The position numbers were made by a program, and so were the translations under genes. A DNA stretch of 48,678 bases from a virus, in the IMG/VR virus record IMGVR_UViG_3300046467_001967, positions 1 through 48,678 of that record, one strand, 5' to 3'. The notes beneath the pieces were generated by a model that was not told the origin of the DNA, did no database searches, and saw only the letters and a program-made list of their open reading frames with translations. Positions 11,801 through 18,603 of this stretch are shown here, in pieces (the first letter of the stretch is position 1; each line of letters opens with the position of its first letter).

Positions 11801-14800
11801 GATGCCATCAACGAACGAGCAGGAGAACTGGACACTGTCCGATATGATGCAGACGCTGGGCGATCTTTCACCACCCGTATTCCTAAGCCCAAGCGACGTA
11901 CTACAGCAAGGCGAGCCGCCGGCGAGGAAGTCTCGCAAGCAGAAAGAGACGCCGCCCGGGCAAAAGCCGAAGCCCGGTCAGTCCCCAGCGTAGACCCGAC
12001 CGTCCGCGGGGTCAGCCGGCAGATCACCGAGGAGTGGTATCTCGGTGGCCGCAACTACCCCCAGAAGCTCGGGCCTATCGGAGAACAGGCCCGCGAGGCA
12101 GTCGCCCTCGACTTCATGGGTGAGACGAAACGGCTGCTCGACAAGGCGGCCGCGGGTCAGGGCTACGGCAGCAACCTCGATACGGCGATTGCCAACGAGC
12201 TGCACAACAAGTGGATCGACAAGGCCGTCGCCAGCTCCCACCTCCCCGAGGCCGAGTCGCTCAAGATCTGGGAGCAAACCCGGCAGGTGATCGAGGCGGT
12301 GCGGTCTACCCGGGGTACGGTTGCGAGAATGATGCGGCAGATGCACGACCCAGAAAAAGTCTCCCGCAGGCCGGGCGACAACGTGTTGCCGCTGTACCCG
12401 ATTGACCGGGTGGACGCCCTGACCGAGGCGGTGGTCGAGGGGCCGACTCGGTACCAGGTTGCAAGGCACGAGGCCGAGGCCGCCCTGATCAAGGCCCGGG
12501 AGAAGGGGCTGACCAAGGGGGTGGAGAGGCAACAGCAGACGCTACGCAACCTCGAGAAGCGGTGGAACACGGCCTTCCGCAAGCTGCGGGACAAGCTGGA
12601 GTCCGAGGGCATGGACATCAGCGAGATCTCCGATATCGCCCTCGACCCAGTCAAGGCCCAGCAGATGCTCAACCGCATCGAGGGCTTGAACCAGAACTTC
12701 CTCGATCACTACTTCCACTTCAAACGGAACATGGCCCTGTCGGCGCTCACCACGACCGGGGCCGATGTGTTCTCGACGGTCGGCTTCGGGGCTTACGCGA
12801 TGGGCTTCGAGCGGGGGATGGAGTCGCTCCAAAACTCCGCGAGGAAGATGCTTGGCAAGGAGATCGACTACGACGCGGCGACGTGGGCTGAGTTCAAAGA
12901 CATCATGTCGGCGATGGGGCCGGCCATCCGCAAGGCGTTCAAGAACTCGATCATGACCTTGATGACCGAGAAGCCGGTGTTGCAGAGGTACGTGGATCAG
13001 TCGGGCCAGTTGACCGGGAGAATGGGTAGCCTGAAAACTGGTGGCGGCTTCGGCTGGAAATGGCCGGGCCGGCTCGTCAGGGCGTTCGGCTACAGCCGGC
13101 TGCTGTTCACCGACGAATTCGCCCAGACGTTCATCGGGTACACCGAGGTCGGTGCCATGGCCCGCCGGATGGCGTTGCAATCGGGGATCCAGTCCGGCAC
13201 CGACGCAATGAAGGAATACATCGAACACGCGGTGGGGGACTTCACCCACGGGGCGTGGGACATGGGGCTCGACCGGGCTCGCCGGGCAACCTTCCAGAAA
13301 GAACAGGGTGAGATTGCCGAGGGAGTCAAGAAGGTTGCACAGAGTTTCCGATCTGTCCCGTATGTCGGCTCGGGCTACCTGCGGTTCCAGATGATGTTCC
13401 TCAACACCCCGATCAACATCCTCGCCGAATCGATCAAGATGAGCCCGCTGGGAATCTTCGCCCTCCTGCTCGACTTCGGATTCAAGCGTCGGTCGGCCGG
13501 CGGCACCGGGGTTCCCGATGTCAGCCGCCGGGTCATGCAGCAGCTCGTGAACGGGATCGCGATGCTCGGCTTCTACTACGCCTACGACCCAGACGACCCC
13601 ATCATCACCGGGACACAGGGGGTCTGGAGCTGGGATGAAAAACGACAGGCCCGCCGTACCATCCCGGCGATGAGCATCAAGGTGCCGTGGTCCGAGGACG
13701 AGAAGGGCAACCCTCTCTACCTGGACTACTCACGCATCGAGCCGGTATCTCTGGTCTTCGCCTCGATGGTCGATTTGATCGTGGCGTGGAAGCGTGGGCC
13801 GGATATTCCCAAGAAGCTCGAGCTGGCTGCCAAGCAGAGTGCGTTGACGCTCGCGGACGTGACGCTCAACAAGAGCTACCTGAAGCAGCTCAATGACATT
13901 CAGGAGATCTGGACCGCCCACGAGGAGAAAAAAATCTGGAGGATGCTGGCCGACTACCAGAGCCGGCAAGCCGTCACCGCCATCCCCAACATCCTCAAGC
14001 ACAGCCTCAAGCACGGCGACGAGTATTTCGCACAGCGGACGGTTCACGGCGTGAGCGACGACGAGTACTTCAGCCGGCTGGCCAAGCGGACGATCCAGCG
14101 AACCGAGCTGCACCGCTGGTGGGGGGAGGAGATGCAGGACGTCCGCAAGTACGACGACTGGGGCCGGCCAGTGAAGACCTCAGAAACGATTGGGTTCCTG
14201 AGCCCAAAAACGTGGAGGATGCTGGTTCCTGCCTTCGTCAAGCGGGTGGACATCTTCGTCGGCGACGAGATCCTGAGCAACTACAGCTTCGACAACCCCG
14301 ACGACGAGCGGAACACCCCGCGGCCCCAGCGAGTCTACGTCAACGCCGCGGGGGAGCGGGTCAGCATGACCGATCTGCAACTCAACATTGCCGAGCAGAG
14401 GATGGGGACGGTGGCGAGAGAACTGACCACCATGTACACGTCCCACTTCAGCGAAGAACAGCGGCAAAACCCGACCAAGGAAATGGCCGACCTGGTCCGA
14501 GAGTCGTTGGCCGCCGGCCGGACTGAGGCTAGGCGGTTCTTGGTCGCCCACTGGAACAAGGACAAGCCGCTGCCGACCGACTGGGAACAGGTTGCCCGGG
14601 ATCTACACGCCAAGCAGATCCTGAGCAAGGCCAACGCCGCGGCGAGCAAAACGGCAGCCTACAAGTGGAGTGTCCACGGGGTGGGGCTCGAGGGTCGTGC
14701 GGTCCATGAAGAGATGAAGGTCGAGAACGAGAAGAAGGCCCGCGAGGCAATCGACTGGTTGAAGCTGCGGGGCTTCAGCAACGACGACATCTACTTCGAG

Positions 14801-14851
14801 TCCACCAAACGCAACAGGTCCAAGTTGAACCGCCGGCTGATGGATCAGTGA
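5849..14851 (+). CDS. Giant 3000-residue internal virion / polyvalent-type protein
   Basis: One uninterrupted 9-kb frame starting two bases after the previous stop. A hydrophobic segment lies near residues 393-430, a very Glu/Ala-rich acidic linker near 580-1080, and a motif LAEELTHHLQD near 1157. The latter resembles a zincin helix but has Glu where the first His of HExxH should be. Residues 1700-1780 contain LLLLTGRTDVLVIDRVQARN, recalling a domain I associate with large phage polyvalent proteins. The C-terminal third is helical with hydrophobic patches. Giant multi-domain phage proteins of this kind are usually packaged and ejected with the DNA. Ejection is inferred; no enzymatic activity can be assigned safely. 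Confidence 0.85.
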   Translation: MANPLTDIFSQLSDPQSEQHLADDQAIENYVSEPPFVSGRPDAKPAFYEDPIEDEDVASFGPQSRQNIEKVRAGTVWGVRPAFQKDVDRYRQMVDYTSGSEDIKRLVRAMDSHPNFAKMPKGWQEQKAVGMMRYLQMGGSITKPTHFRKKSVILPGEYRKRFEELVGRVEKGQGATIQRDDEFANFRRPNYEKAKDPLLAYLGGSEFFPESAGESARKARVGKSGVDEFRKTAEGEEFTKTANDYIDSVLAGEYDESGLEKLSRRGVTGLMKAKKWKLFEYILHEEAKKRTKEERGMLVRFFGGWSQWTRTGPRTVAEGGRTLLTDPYSGVFAGEGFSITSEARERSAERTEQMHRVTRARQLILGEILPTGPREDAGVSEKIVLYGGQMIPDLAVSTVLFAAGTVGAKSPALGAKLALGYWWARITPDIRDRLRELGVDDNYAVSLAAAGGLASAYIEQMQIKKLLPKGVTGVTAKAARAAASQRIMREFAEGGKLWLLAKQAARRSKEGLKLGAKETLEEFLQAVTESGTAGVGDYLDTRLDGWTLTEEWKGIKKQTEQGAYAISFIILAGRGLPGMVKLPGETANLKKQAEAYWENLLDQTQREYLEVLEESEPGRQRLIEEDRPRRREQLKEGLGEPRIDDLPADQPAEREAAPVHPKPPAGRGWTAEELIEEDREGAEEISQGVSRSRFLAITGGDQGSTRYQAGYETQISELLREKVAAETAAAEEERQRLREEGMDQPALPVEDWAVPEEGGTLITRGGGRYTIREVVEKDGKRVYRVHDVQLDEEREFTEDRVYNIEAAVGEGAQQPTIPLRKFDPSTMELEAGDIVFDNKGNRHTVERVTRTKAKPSAGDPTGQLSVITTTGERLAGADVTSVVSRNMGERKPYRIRQWPRPDAAEEAEAAEAEAVAVDEAEVNELVGAAAVVESQLRDQVGTSGPVARRIQGLVLRAEMAAKRGDSLVARQLLNQARRQIAENRKPGTEPEVAEEPAEQPAVEPDPQHVQLHGRASENQRAVDEAERAAEQPAEQPEARPIIAADEREPLPDEVRTQLGPGLQTLIQVEPGELVESDMDPEAYDLISRLEREAVGAFENEEGVRVSILAEPGGIPARRRAGVYFNGRAYMVRESLDLKSTDTRDQALAKIRRNYQRVLAEELTHHLQDVDPETAQKLWEYSIAEDPDGVWNSLEEYAEKAGWELPRLATETTLRRLGIPKAVRGVHPNQANWDALSSLQIAEAQANYVADHMGDGLFWNRMAKKNRNLFQKILDAIRTLFSNLRGRTTVDPVTGKRRQVSGPTYRRTMDAVLGATAKTADVADETRAAVGEPLDYRAGRAIAALEGANRGNRPSTPIGLGREEYAKDKRHHVAIAADLIMDSGAKLDDYWAVVSGVYGPWKGIGSDRTNFYKQVNQYISRAKASRRAGEAPKGTKAAGGLHREFLVNRDPKVGQLAGGGAPYLIPSNMGDIRESMGKDYRTPEKIAEKQRDALSALNRLLEEHADPFSDYDSALRFMTDLYRIDKWAPSPPMNLLAMRKDPGVASALLGGLNEDQVANSEHGLAVAQKFRERLADGSMTADHTTLMAGWGILSRMLSPYIHESAAMHLMKSPVAQQIIRDAVRGKMKLEKRTDIKLHPATGKPDLDKNDKPVYYTFQSDPRYEKLIRSLRHMIPEGSPGRPGIANLNSFFREFLPLMQRKHPSGVTYLQRLHEIFADQSITGSEARRRIMMEMPPGNGIQSKVWSFLLLLTGRTDVLVIDRVQARNLWDDGSFSHISNLYDGFKADGISRLVNDFKAIPLYEALERSLEPIIAEVFERAGISSPSMGKFHWMSWNAASFQEAGHGSLDYLYGTINNDQILMEDAASTEGRYNFTEYGATYYPMDPITGEGHKILWDPGALGYAYEFKDVEEFKAFQSWIKTAGSFTSDRKLGRVQTGGESVLPLEWRLRTERGGPKLMKVNGLNPKAIPEVESRPWIFAEGVDLDAINERAGELDTVRYDADAGRSFTTRIPKPKRRTTARRAAGEEVSQAERDAARAKAEARSVPSVDPTVRGVSRQITEEWYLGGRNYPQKLGPIGEQAREAVALDFMGETKRLLDKAAAGQGYGSNLDTAIANELHNKWIDKAVASSHLPEAESLKIWEQTRQVIEAVRSTRGTVARMMRQMHDPEKVSRRPGDNVLPLYPIDRVDALTEAVVEGPTRYQVARHEAEAALIKAREKGLTKGVERQQQTLRNLEKRWNTAFRKLRDKLESEGMDISEISDIALDPVKAQQMLNRIEGLNQNFLDHYFHFKRNMALSALTTTGADVFSTVGFGAYAMGFERGMESLQNSARKMLGKEIDYDAATWAEFKDIMSAMGPAIRKAFKNSIMTLMTEKPVLQRYVDQSGQLTGRMGSLKTGGGFGWKWPGRLVRAFGYSRLLFTDEFAQTFIGYTEVGAMARRMALQSGIQSGTDAMKEYIEHAVGDFTHGAWDMGLDRARRATFQKEQGEIAEGVKKVAQSFRSVPYVGSGYLRFQMMFLNTPINILAESIKMSPLGIFALLLDFGFKRRSAGGTGVPDVSRRVMQQLVNGIAMLGFYYAYDPDDPIITGTQGVWSWDEKRQARRTIPAMSIKVPWSEDEKGNPLYLDYSRIEPVSLVFASMVDLIVAWKRGPDIPKKLELAAKQSALTLADVTLNKSYLKQLNDIQEIWTAHEEKKIWRMLADYQSRQAVTAIPNILKHSLKHGDEYFAQRTVHGVSDDEYFSRLAKRTIQRTELHRWWGEEMQDVRKYDDWGRPVKTSETIGFLSPKTWRMLVPAFVKRVDIFVGDEILSNYSFDNPDDERNTPRPQRVYVNAAGERVSMTDLQLNIAEQRMGTVARELTTMYTSHFSEEQRQNPTKEMADLVRESLAAGRTEARRFLVAHWNKDKPLPTDWEQVARDLHAKQILSKANAAASKTAAYKWSVHGVGLEGRAVHEEMKVENEKKAREAIDWLKLRGFSNDDIYFESTKRNRSKLNRRLMDQ

Positions 14852-14859
14852 TGCGGGTG

Positions 14860-14889
14860 TTGACATATTTATGCCCGTCATGATATCTT
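14860..14889 (+). promoter_or_regulatory. Sigma70-like promoter for the DNA-metabolism operon
   Basis: A perfect -35 hexamer TTGACA (14860-14865) is separated by 18 bases from TATCTT (14884-14889), just after the giant gene and before the methyltransferase. The AT-rich stretch stands out sharply from the surrounding GC-rich sequence. The expected transcript would start near 14896, with a leader containing the small hairpin CCGGC-N6-GCCGG and a GGGGGGA ribosome site before the ATG at 14948. Confidence 0.7.
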
Positions 14890-14947
14890 CTTCCGCGGCC
14901 GCACCGGACGCGGCGTAACCGGCACGGACGCCGGCGCGGGGGGATTC

Positions 14948-15712
14948 ATGATCAGCGTGGGATCACTGTTTTCGGGATGTGGTGGTATCGAATTAGGTCT
15001 GTGCCGGACTGGTCACTTCGACATCCGGTGGATGGTTGAGAAGGATGCTTTCGCAAGACGGATCTTGGACCGGCACTGGCCCGATGTGCCCAAGCACGTT
15101 GACGTGCTGGACTTCCCCGGGAAGTACTGGCACCCCGGCCAGTTCGAGGTGGATGTCATCACCGCTGGCTGGCCCTGCCAAGATTTCAGCAAAGCCGGCC
15201 GGGTTGACCTCGGATTGCAGCGAGGACTCGACGGCCGCCGCAGCGCCCTCTTCTTCCAGATCATTCGCGTGGCTCAGTTGCTCAAGCCCCGCTACCTCCT
15301 CTTGGAAAACGTACCAACGATCCTTGTTCGAGACATGGGTCGAGTTCTCGGATCACTGGCCGCTCTCGGGTTTGATGTCGAATGGACGAGTCTCGAAGCT
15401 GCCCACGTTGGACTCCCCCAAAAACGACGACGAGTTTTTATCGTGGCCTACCCCCACGACCCGCGACTGGAAGGACACCGGGTGTTTGGCGAACGTGCCG
15501 GAAAACTCGCTGCTGGGCCGCGTGTTCAAGAATCGAGTCGGCCTGAACCTCGACCCCCTCTTCAGCGAATGGTTGATGGGCTTTCCGTACCAAATCGAGT
15601 GGACAGAACCCGAGCCATCGGAAATTCAGTCTGCCCGCTCATCTCAGAATGGATTGGAAACTTGATCGCGGAACACAAGGAGGTAGCCGATGCTGGTGCT
15701 GACAAGGCGTGA
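14948..15712 (+). CDS. dcm: C5-cytosine DNA methyltransferase (Dcm family)
   Basis: 254 residues, shorter than the usual 300-400. It transfers a methyl group from SAM to C5 of cytosine in DNA, probably protecting phage DNA from restriction. Motif I FSGCGG is at residues 8-13, the catalytic PCQ loop at 76-78 (GWPCQDF), ENV at 120-122, QKRRRVFIVAY at 158-168, and a motif X-like RAIGNSVCP near 222-230. The target-recognition region between VIII and X is very short. It overlaps csrA by 23 bases and heads the operon behind the promoter at 14860. A second frame over the last third also reads as methyltransferase-like sequence (see the entry at 15417-15665), so the true C-terminus is uncertain. Confidence 0.88.
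   Translation: MISVGSLFSGCGGIELGLCRTGHFDIRWMVEKDAFARRILDRHWPDVPKHVDVLDFPGKYWHPGQFEVDVITAGWPCQDFSKAGRVDLGLQRGLDGRRSALFFQIIRVAQLLKPRYLLLENVPTILVRDMGRVLGSLAALGFDVEWTSLEAAHVGLPQKRRRVFIVAYPHDPRLEGHRVFGERAGKLAAGPRVQESSRPEPRPPLQRMVDGLSVPNRVDRTRAIGNSVCPLISEWIGNLIAEHKEVADAGADKA
15417..15665 (+). other. Alternative +1-frame C-terminus of the cytosine methyltransferase
   Basis: From the run CCCCCAAAAA at 15415-15424, the +1 frame encodes about 82 residues ending at TGA 15663-15665. It contains SWPTPTTRDWKDTG, ENSLLGR and LDPLFSEWLMGFP. From memory these are hallmark motifs of the target-recognition and C-terminal part of many phage Dcm proteins. The annotated frame over the same bases carries a different Dcm-like ending. 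CCC followed by C at 15416-15419 is a plausible +1 slip site. Whether the frame is translated cannot be decided here; an ancestral frameshift, dual coding or a homopolymer sequencing error are all possible. Confidence 0.35.
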
Positions 15713-15884
15713 GGGCGAGTCGTTGTTGCTCTTCAACGAGCGAACCGGCGAGCGGGTTGAAATCACCCTCCTCGAGATCAACGGGACCACGGTGAAGGTC
15801 GGGACGACCGCGCCGGACAACATAACGATCCTTCGTACCGAGCTTCTCGAGAACAAGGTCGAGCCGCAGGAGGCGGGCAAATGA
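15690..15884 (+). CDS. csrA: CsrA-like carbon storage regulator / RNA-binding protein
   Basis: A 64-residue protein, the normal length for CsrA, beginning MLVLTRREGESLLL. It preserves the conserved MLxLTRR start (Leu4, Arg6 of the RNA-binding strand) and an Arg in ILRTELLENK matching the conserved Arg44 region. CsrA dimers bind GGA motifs in mRNA leaders and usually block ribosome access. The gene has a very strong ribosome site (AGGAGG, 7 bases before the ATG) that itself contains a GGA, so autoregulation is possible. It overlaps the methyltransferase end and its stop overlaps the next start (ATGA). The GGA-bearing leaders of the minus-strand block are candidate targets. Confidence 0.88.
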   Translation: MLVLTRREGESLLLFNERTGERVEITLLEINGTTVKVGTTAPDNITILRTELLENKVEPQEAGK

Positions 15885-17065
15885 GCGACGGGAGATTCTG
15901 GAAGCACGGTGTGACGCCATGGGAGTGGTGTCAGGAACAGGGGTTTTTCGCCCAGATCAAGGATATGTGCGAGGGTGAGGACAACGGGCCGGCCATGCGG
16001 GCCGCCCTGTCGGGACTGATCGAGGGCTATGCCCACCGCTGGTTCGCGGACAACGCCTCGATGCAAGTCCTACAGGTCGAAGGCACCCACGAGGCCGACC
16101 TTGTGAACCTGGACACCGGCCGCTCGAGCCGGACCTACAGCCTCGCGGGCAAGATCGACAAGGTCGTGTTGATCAACGGCCAGACCTGTCTGGTCGATCA
16201 CAAGACCACGTCATTGGACGTGAGCGACCCGGCCTCGACCTACTGGCGTCGGCTGCGGGTGGACGGGCAGGGACAGATGTACCAGATCCTGCTGATGTCC
16301 CAAGGCGTCGAGATCGACCGCGTGGTCTGGGACGTGGCCCGCCGGCCGACGTGGCGGATGAAAAAGATCCCGGCCGCAGCCCAAAAGCTGATGTTCGAGA
16401 CCACGACCTATCATGGACACGACGTGTCCCGGGAGGCGCGGGAACACACCGCACTGGAAGGCACCGAGGACTGGGAGCTGTTGTCGTACCGGATCGCGGC
16501 CGCGGCGATGGAGGAGCCCAACAAATTTTTCGTCCGCACGACCATCCCCCGCACCAAGCCCGAGCTGGTCAGTTTCAACGACAAGTTGTGGCGGATCGCC
16601 GACGAGATGCGGCAAGCCCGCCGGCTCGACCTCGATGACCAGATCGAGAACTGGGGCGCCTGCACCATGTACAACACCGCCTGCGAATACCTGCCGCTCT
16701 GCTCGGGCAGCGAGACGATGGACTCGGACAAGTGGCAAAACGTGGATCACGTTCACCCTGAACTGGAAATGGAGGATCGCGATGAAAAGAGCTTAGTGAC
16801 GCACAGCCGGATATCCTGTTTCCTTGCTTGCCGCAAGAAACACCACCTCAAGTACGAGATGGGCCGGCGCCGGGCGGATGACACCGGGACCGAGGCACTG
16901 TGGTTCGGCACTGCGTGGCATCACCTGATGGACAAATTCTGGATTGAAAGTCAAAGGATTCAACACGATGAAAGCTCTCGAGACGGGTCACCAGCCAGCG
17001 AGGCCGGCCGCCCAGAAGACAGTGAAGACGAGGAACCTGCTGAAGGAGATATCGACCTCGATTGA
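15881..17065 (+). CDS. PD-(D/E)XK (Cas4/RecB-like) nuclease with displaced N-terminal module
   Basis: 394 residues. The nuclease core is clear: GKIDKVV with Asp93, LVDHKTT with Asp106 and Lys108, and QGQMYQ at 130-135. A Cys cluster ACTMYNTACEYLPLC (about 260-275) is of the type that binds Fe-S at the end of Cas4-like proteins. Unusually, SRISCFLACRKKHHLKYEMG and ALWFGTAWHHLMDKFW (about 308-349) follow the cluster. In related proteins this module forms the N-terminus and supplies the first Cys. The last 33 codons overlap the ATPase gene in another frame and are low-complexity acidic. Likely role: DNA end processing for recombination, with the ATPase and SSB-like genes downstream. A second, truncated tandem copy is the alternative explanation. 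Confidence 0.8.
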   Translation: MSDGRFWKHGVTPWEWCQEQGFFAQIKDMCEGEDNGPAMRAALSGLIEGYAHRWFADNASMQVLQVEGTHEADLVNLDTGRSSRTYSLAGKIDKVVLINGQTCLVDHKTTSLDVSDPASTYWRRLRVDGQGQMYQILLMSQGVEIDRVVWDVARRPTWRMKKIPAAAQKLMFETTTYHGHDVSREAREHTALEGTEDWELLSYRIAAAAMEEPNKFFVRTTIPRTKPELVSFNDKLWRIADEMRQARRLDLDDQIENWGACTMYNTACEYLPLCSGSETMDSDKWQNVDHVHPELEMEDRDEKSLVTHSRISCFLACRKKHHLKYEMGRRRADDTGTEALWFGTAWHHLMDKFWIESQRIQHDESSRDGSPASEAGRPEDSEDEEPAEGDIDLD

Positions 17066-17828
17066 GGATCGACCTTCGGCCGGCGTCATCTACGGCCCCA
17101 GCGGCGTGGGCAAGAGTACGACCTGCGGGGGCATCCCCAAGGCCGTCGTCCAGCCGATGGTGGACGAGAACACTTGGGGCAACCTGAAGCGGGCCGGCGT
17201 GGTGCCGGGCAAACTCGCCACCCTGCCGCCGGCTGAGACGTTCACCGACGTGATGGACGGGATGCGGTCACTGCTGGACCAGGACCACGACTACAAGTCG
17301 TATGTCCTCGACAGCGTGACCAGCTTCGAGCGGAAGCTGCATGAACACGTGTGTCGGGAGTCGTTCAATAATGATTGGACCGACCGCGGATTCATGGGCT
17401 ACATGAGGGGTTACGAGGTCGCGCTCACCCCGCTTCGCGAGGCGCTTGACCTCTGTGATCGACTGCGAGATGAAAAACAAATGTCTGTTTTTCTGATCGG
17501 GCACTCGGTGGTGAAGACGCACCGCGACCCACGGCTGTCTCCGTTCGACCGTCACATCTGTGACCTGCACCACAAGTCGTGGAGTGTGATCCACCGATGG
17601 TGCGACTTTGTGTTCTTCATGGATTTTGTGGTCGATGTCACCGAGGAGGCCGGGCGAGGCAAGGGCCACGGCGGTGATGAACGGCAATTCATGGTCACGT
17701 ATGATGCGAGCTACGATGCCAAGAATCGGTTCGGATTGACCGAGTCGATTTCGGCTGGTGATGCTGGCAGCGATGCGTGGGCGAATATCTCGAAGGCGGT
17801 TAAGACCGCGAGAAAGGCGAGTGCTTAA
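16968..17828 (+). CDS. Sak4-like / RecA-fold ATPase
   Basis: 286 residues from the ATG at 16968, chosen over an upstream in-frame start at 16944 because AAAGGA precedes it at proper spacing. Walker A GPSGVGKS spans residues 43-50 and a Walker B-like strand YVLDSVTS lies near 112. A segment KTHRDPRLSPFDRH with DLHHKS follows, as in phage single-strand annealing or recombination ATPases of the Sak4 type. The expected role is ATP-dependent strand annealing or recombination with the nuclease upstream and SSB-like protein downstream. The 5' end overlaps the nuclease gene by 98 bases. The Sak4 assignment is by motif and neighbourhood, not alignment. Confidence 0.8.
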   Translation: MKALETGHQPARPAAQKTVKTRNLLKEISTSIEDRPSAGVIYGPSGVGKSTTCGGIPKAVVQPMVDENTWGNLKRAGVVPGKLATLPPAETFTDVMDGMRSLLDQDHDYKSYVLDSVTSFERKLHEHVCRESFNNDWTDRGFMGYMRGYEVALTPLREALDLCDRLRDEKQMSVFLIGHSVVKTHRDPRLSPFDRHICDLHHKSWSVIHRWCDFVFFMDFVVDVTEEAGRGKGHGGDERQFMVTYDASYDAKNRFGLTESISAGDAGSDAWANISKAVKTARKASA

Positions 17829-18115
17829 TGAATACAGCGAACGAAGAGATTGCGAGGTCGATTATGGTGTCAGGGGACAAACCGAAGCGGCGAAGGGTCT
17901 CTGCCGCTGGCCGGCGACGAATGTCCGAGGCTGGCAAGAAGCGTTGGGCCAAGTCCAAGGAGGAAGAGACGAACGGAGAGGTCGTGAACCTTGGGGCCAT
18001 TCTGACGGCCGGCCCGCTGTGCCTCAAGTTGCGGCAGCTCGTCGGCACCGACACTGCCATCAAGATGCTCAAAACCTTCGAGGCGAGCTTGGGAGTTGGT
18101 GGCACCAATGCCTGA
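17828..18115 (+). CDS. Small basic protein, function unknown
   Basis: 95 residues; the ATG shares its A with the preceding TAA. The first half is strongly basic (KPKRRRVSAAGRRRMSEAGKKRWAK), which suggests nucleic-acid contact and recalls the AT-hook-like or Arg/Lys patches of small phage DNA-binding proteins. The second half is a hydrophobic helix pair (GPLCLKLRQLVGTDTAIKML). It lies between the ATPase and the SSB-like gene with overlaps on both sides, so it is probably part of the same recombination or replication complex. No family is recognised. Confidence 0.7.
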   Translation: MNTANEEIARSIMVSGDKPKRRRVSAAGRRRMSEAGKKRWAKSKEEETNGEVVNLGAILTAGPLCLKLRQLVGTDTAIKMLKTFEASLGVGGTNA

Positions 18116-18596
18116 ATACGACGAAGGCCCGATACGGGCGGCCGTGGTGTCTCAGGGGTTCGGCACCATCGAGAAAACCGGCACCCAGTATTTCGCCCTC
18201 GAGGTGCTGCCCGAAGGTGGCGCATTCCCGCGGACGATCAAGCTCTGGGTGAATTCCGAGTCGAACCTGCAACGGGCCAAGGCCCGTCTGACGAGCCTCG
18301 GTTGGGACGGCGAGACGTGGGTGGCTGTCAATCCCGACCACCCCGATGGTCACTCGTTCGTCGGACTGACGCTGGACCTGGTCAACAAACACCGGGATGG
18401 GTTTGATGACCTCGACTTCCCCGGACCCCCCGGGGGTGGGGCCAGCGGCCTAAAAGCGGACGTTGATCTGGCCAAGAAGCTCGACCGACTGGGCGGGAAA
18501 AAGGCCAAGAAGAAGACGGTTGAGTCCGACCCCAAGCCCGAGCCGGTATCATCCCCGCCGGCGGACGAGGGCGACGACGATGAGGTGCCATTCTAG
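18108..18596 (+). CDS. SSB-like protein with acidic C-terminal tip
   Basis: 162 residues from the ATG at 18108, with GGGAG 12 bases upstream; a TTG start four codons earlier is less likely. The first 100 residues look like a compact beta-barrel domain (IRAAVVSQGFGTIEKTGTQY, VNSESNLQRAKARLTSLGW). Then come a Gly/Pro linker, a Lys-rich stretch and an acidic end, GDDDEVPF. That end matches the DDDxPF tip through which bacterial SSB recruits partners. Single-strand DNA binding is inferred from this architecture and the recombination neighbours. Sequence identity to classical SSB is not obvious. Confidence 0.7.
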   Translation: MPEYDEGPIRAAVVSQGFGTIEKTGTQYFALEVLPEGGAFPRTIKLWVNSESNLQRAKARLTSLGWDGETWVAVNPDHPDGHSFVGLTLDLVNKHRDGFDDLDFPGPPGGGASGLKADVDLAKKLDRLGGKKAKKKTVESDPKPEPVSSPPADEGDDDEVPF

Positions 18597-18603
18597 GCAG
18601 CTC

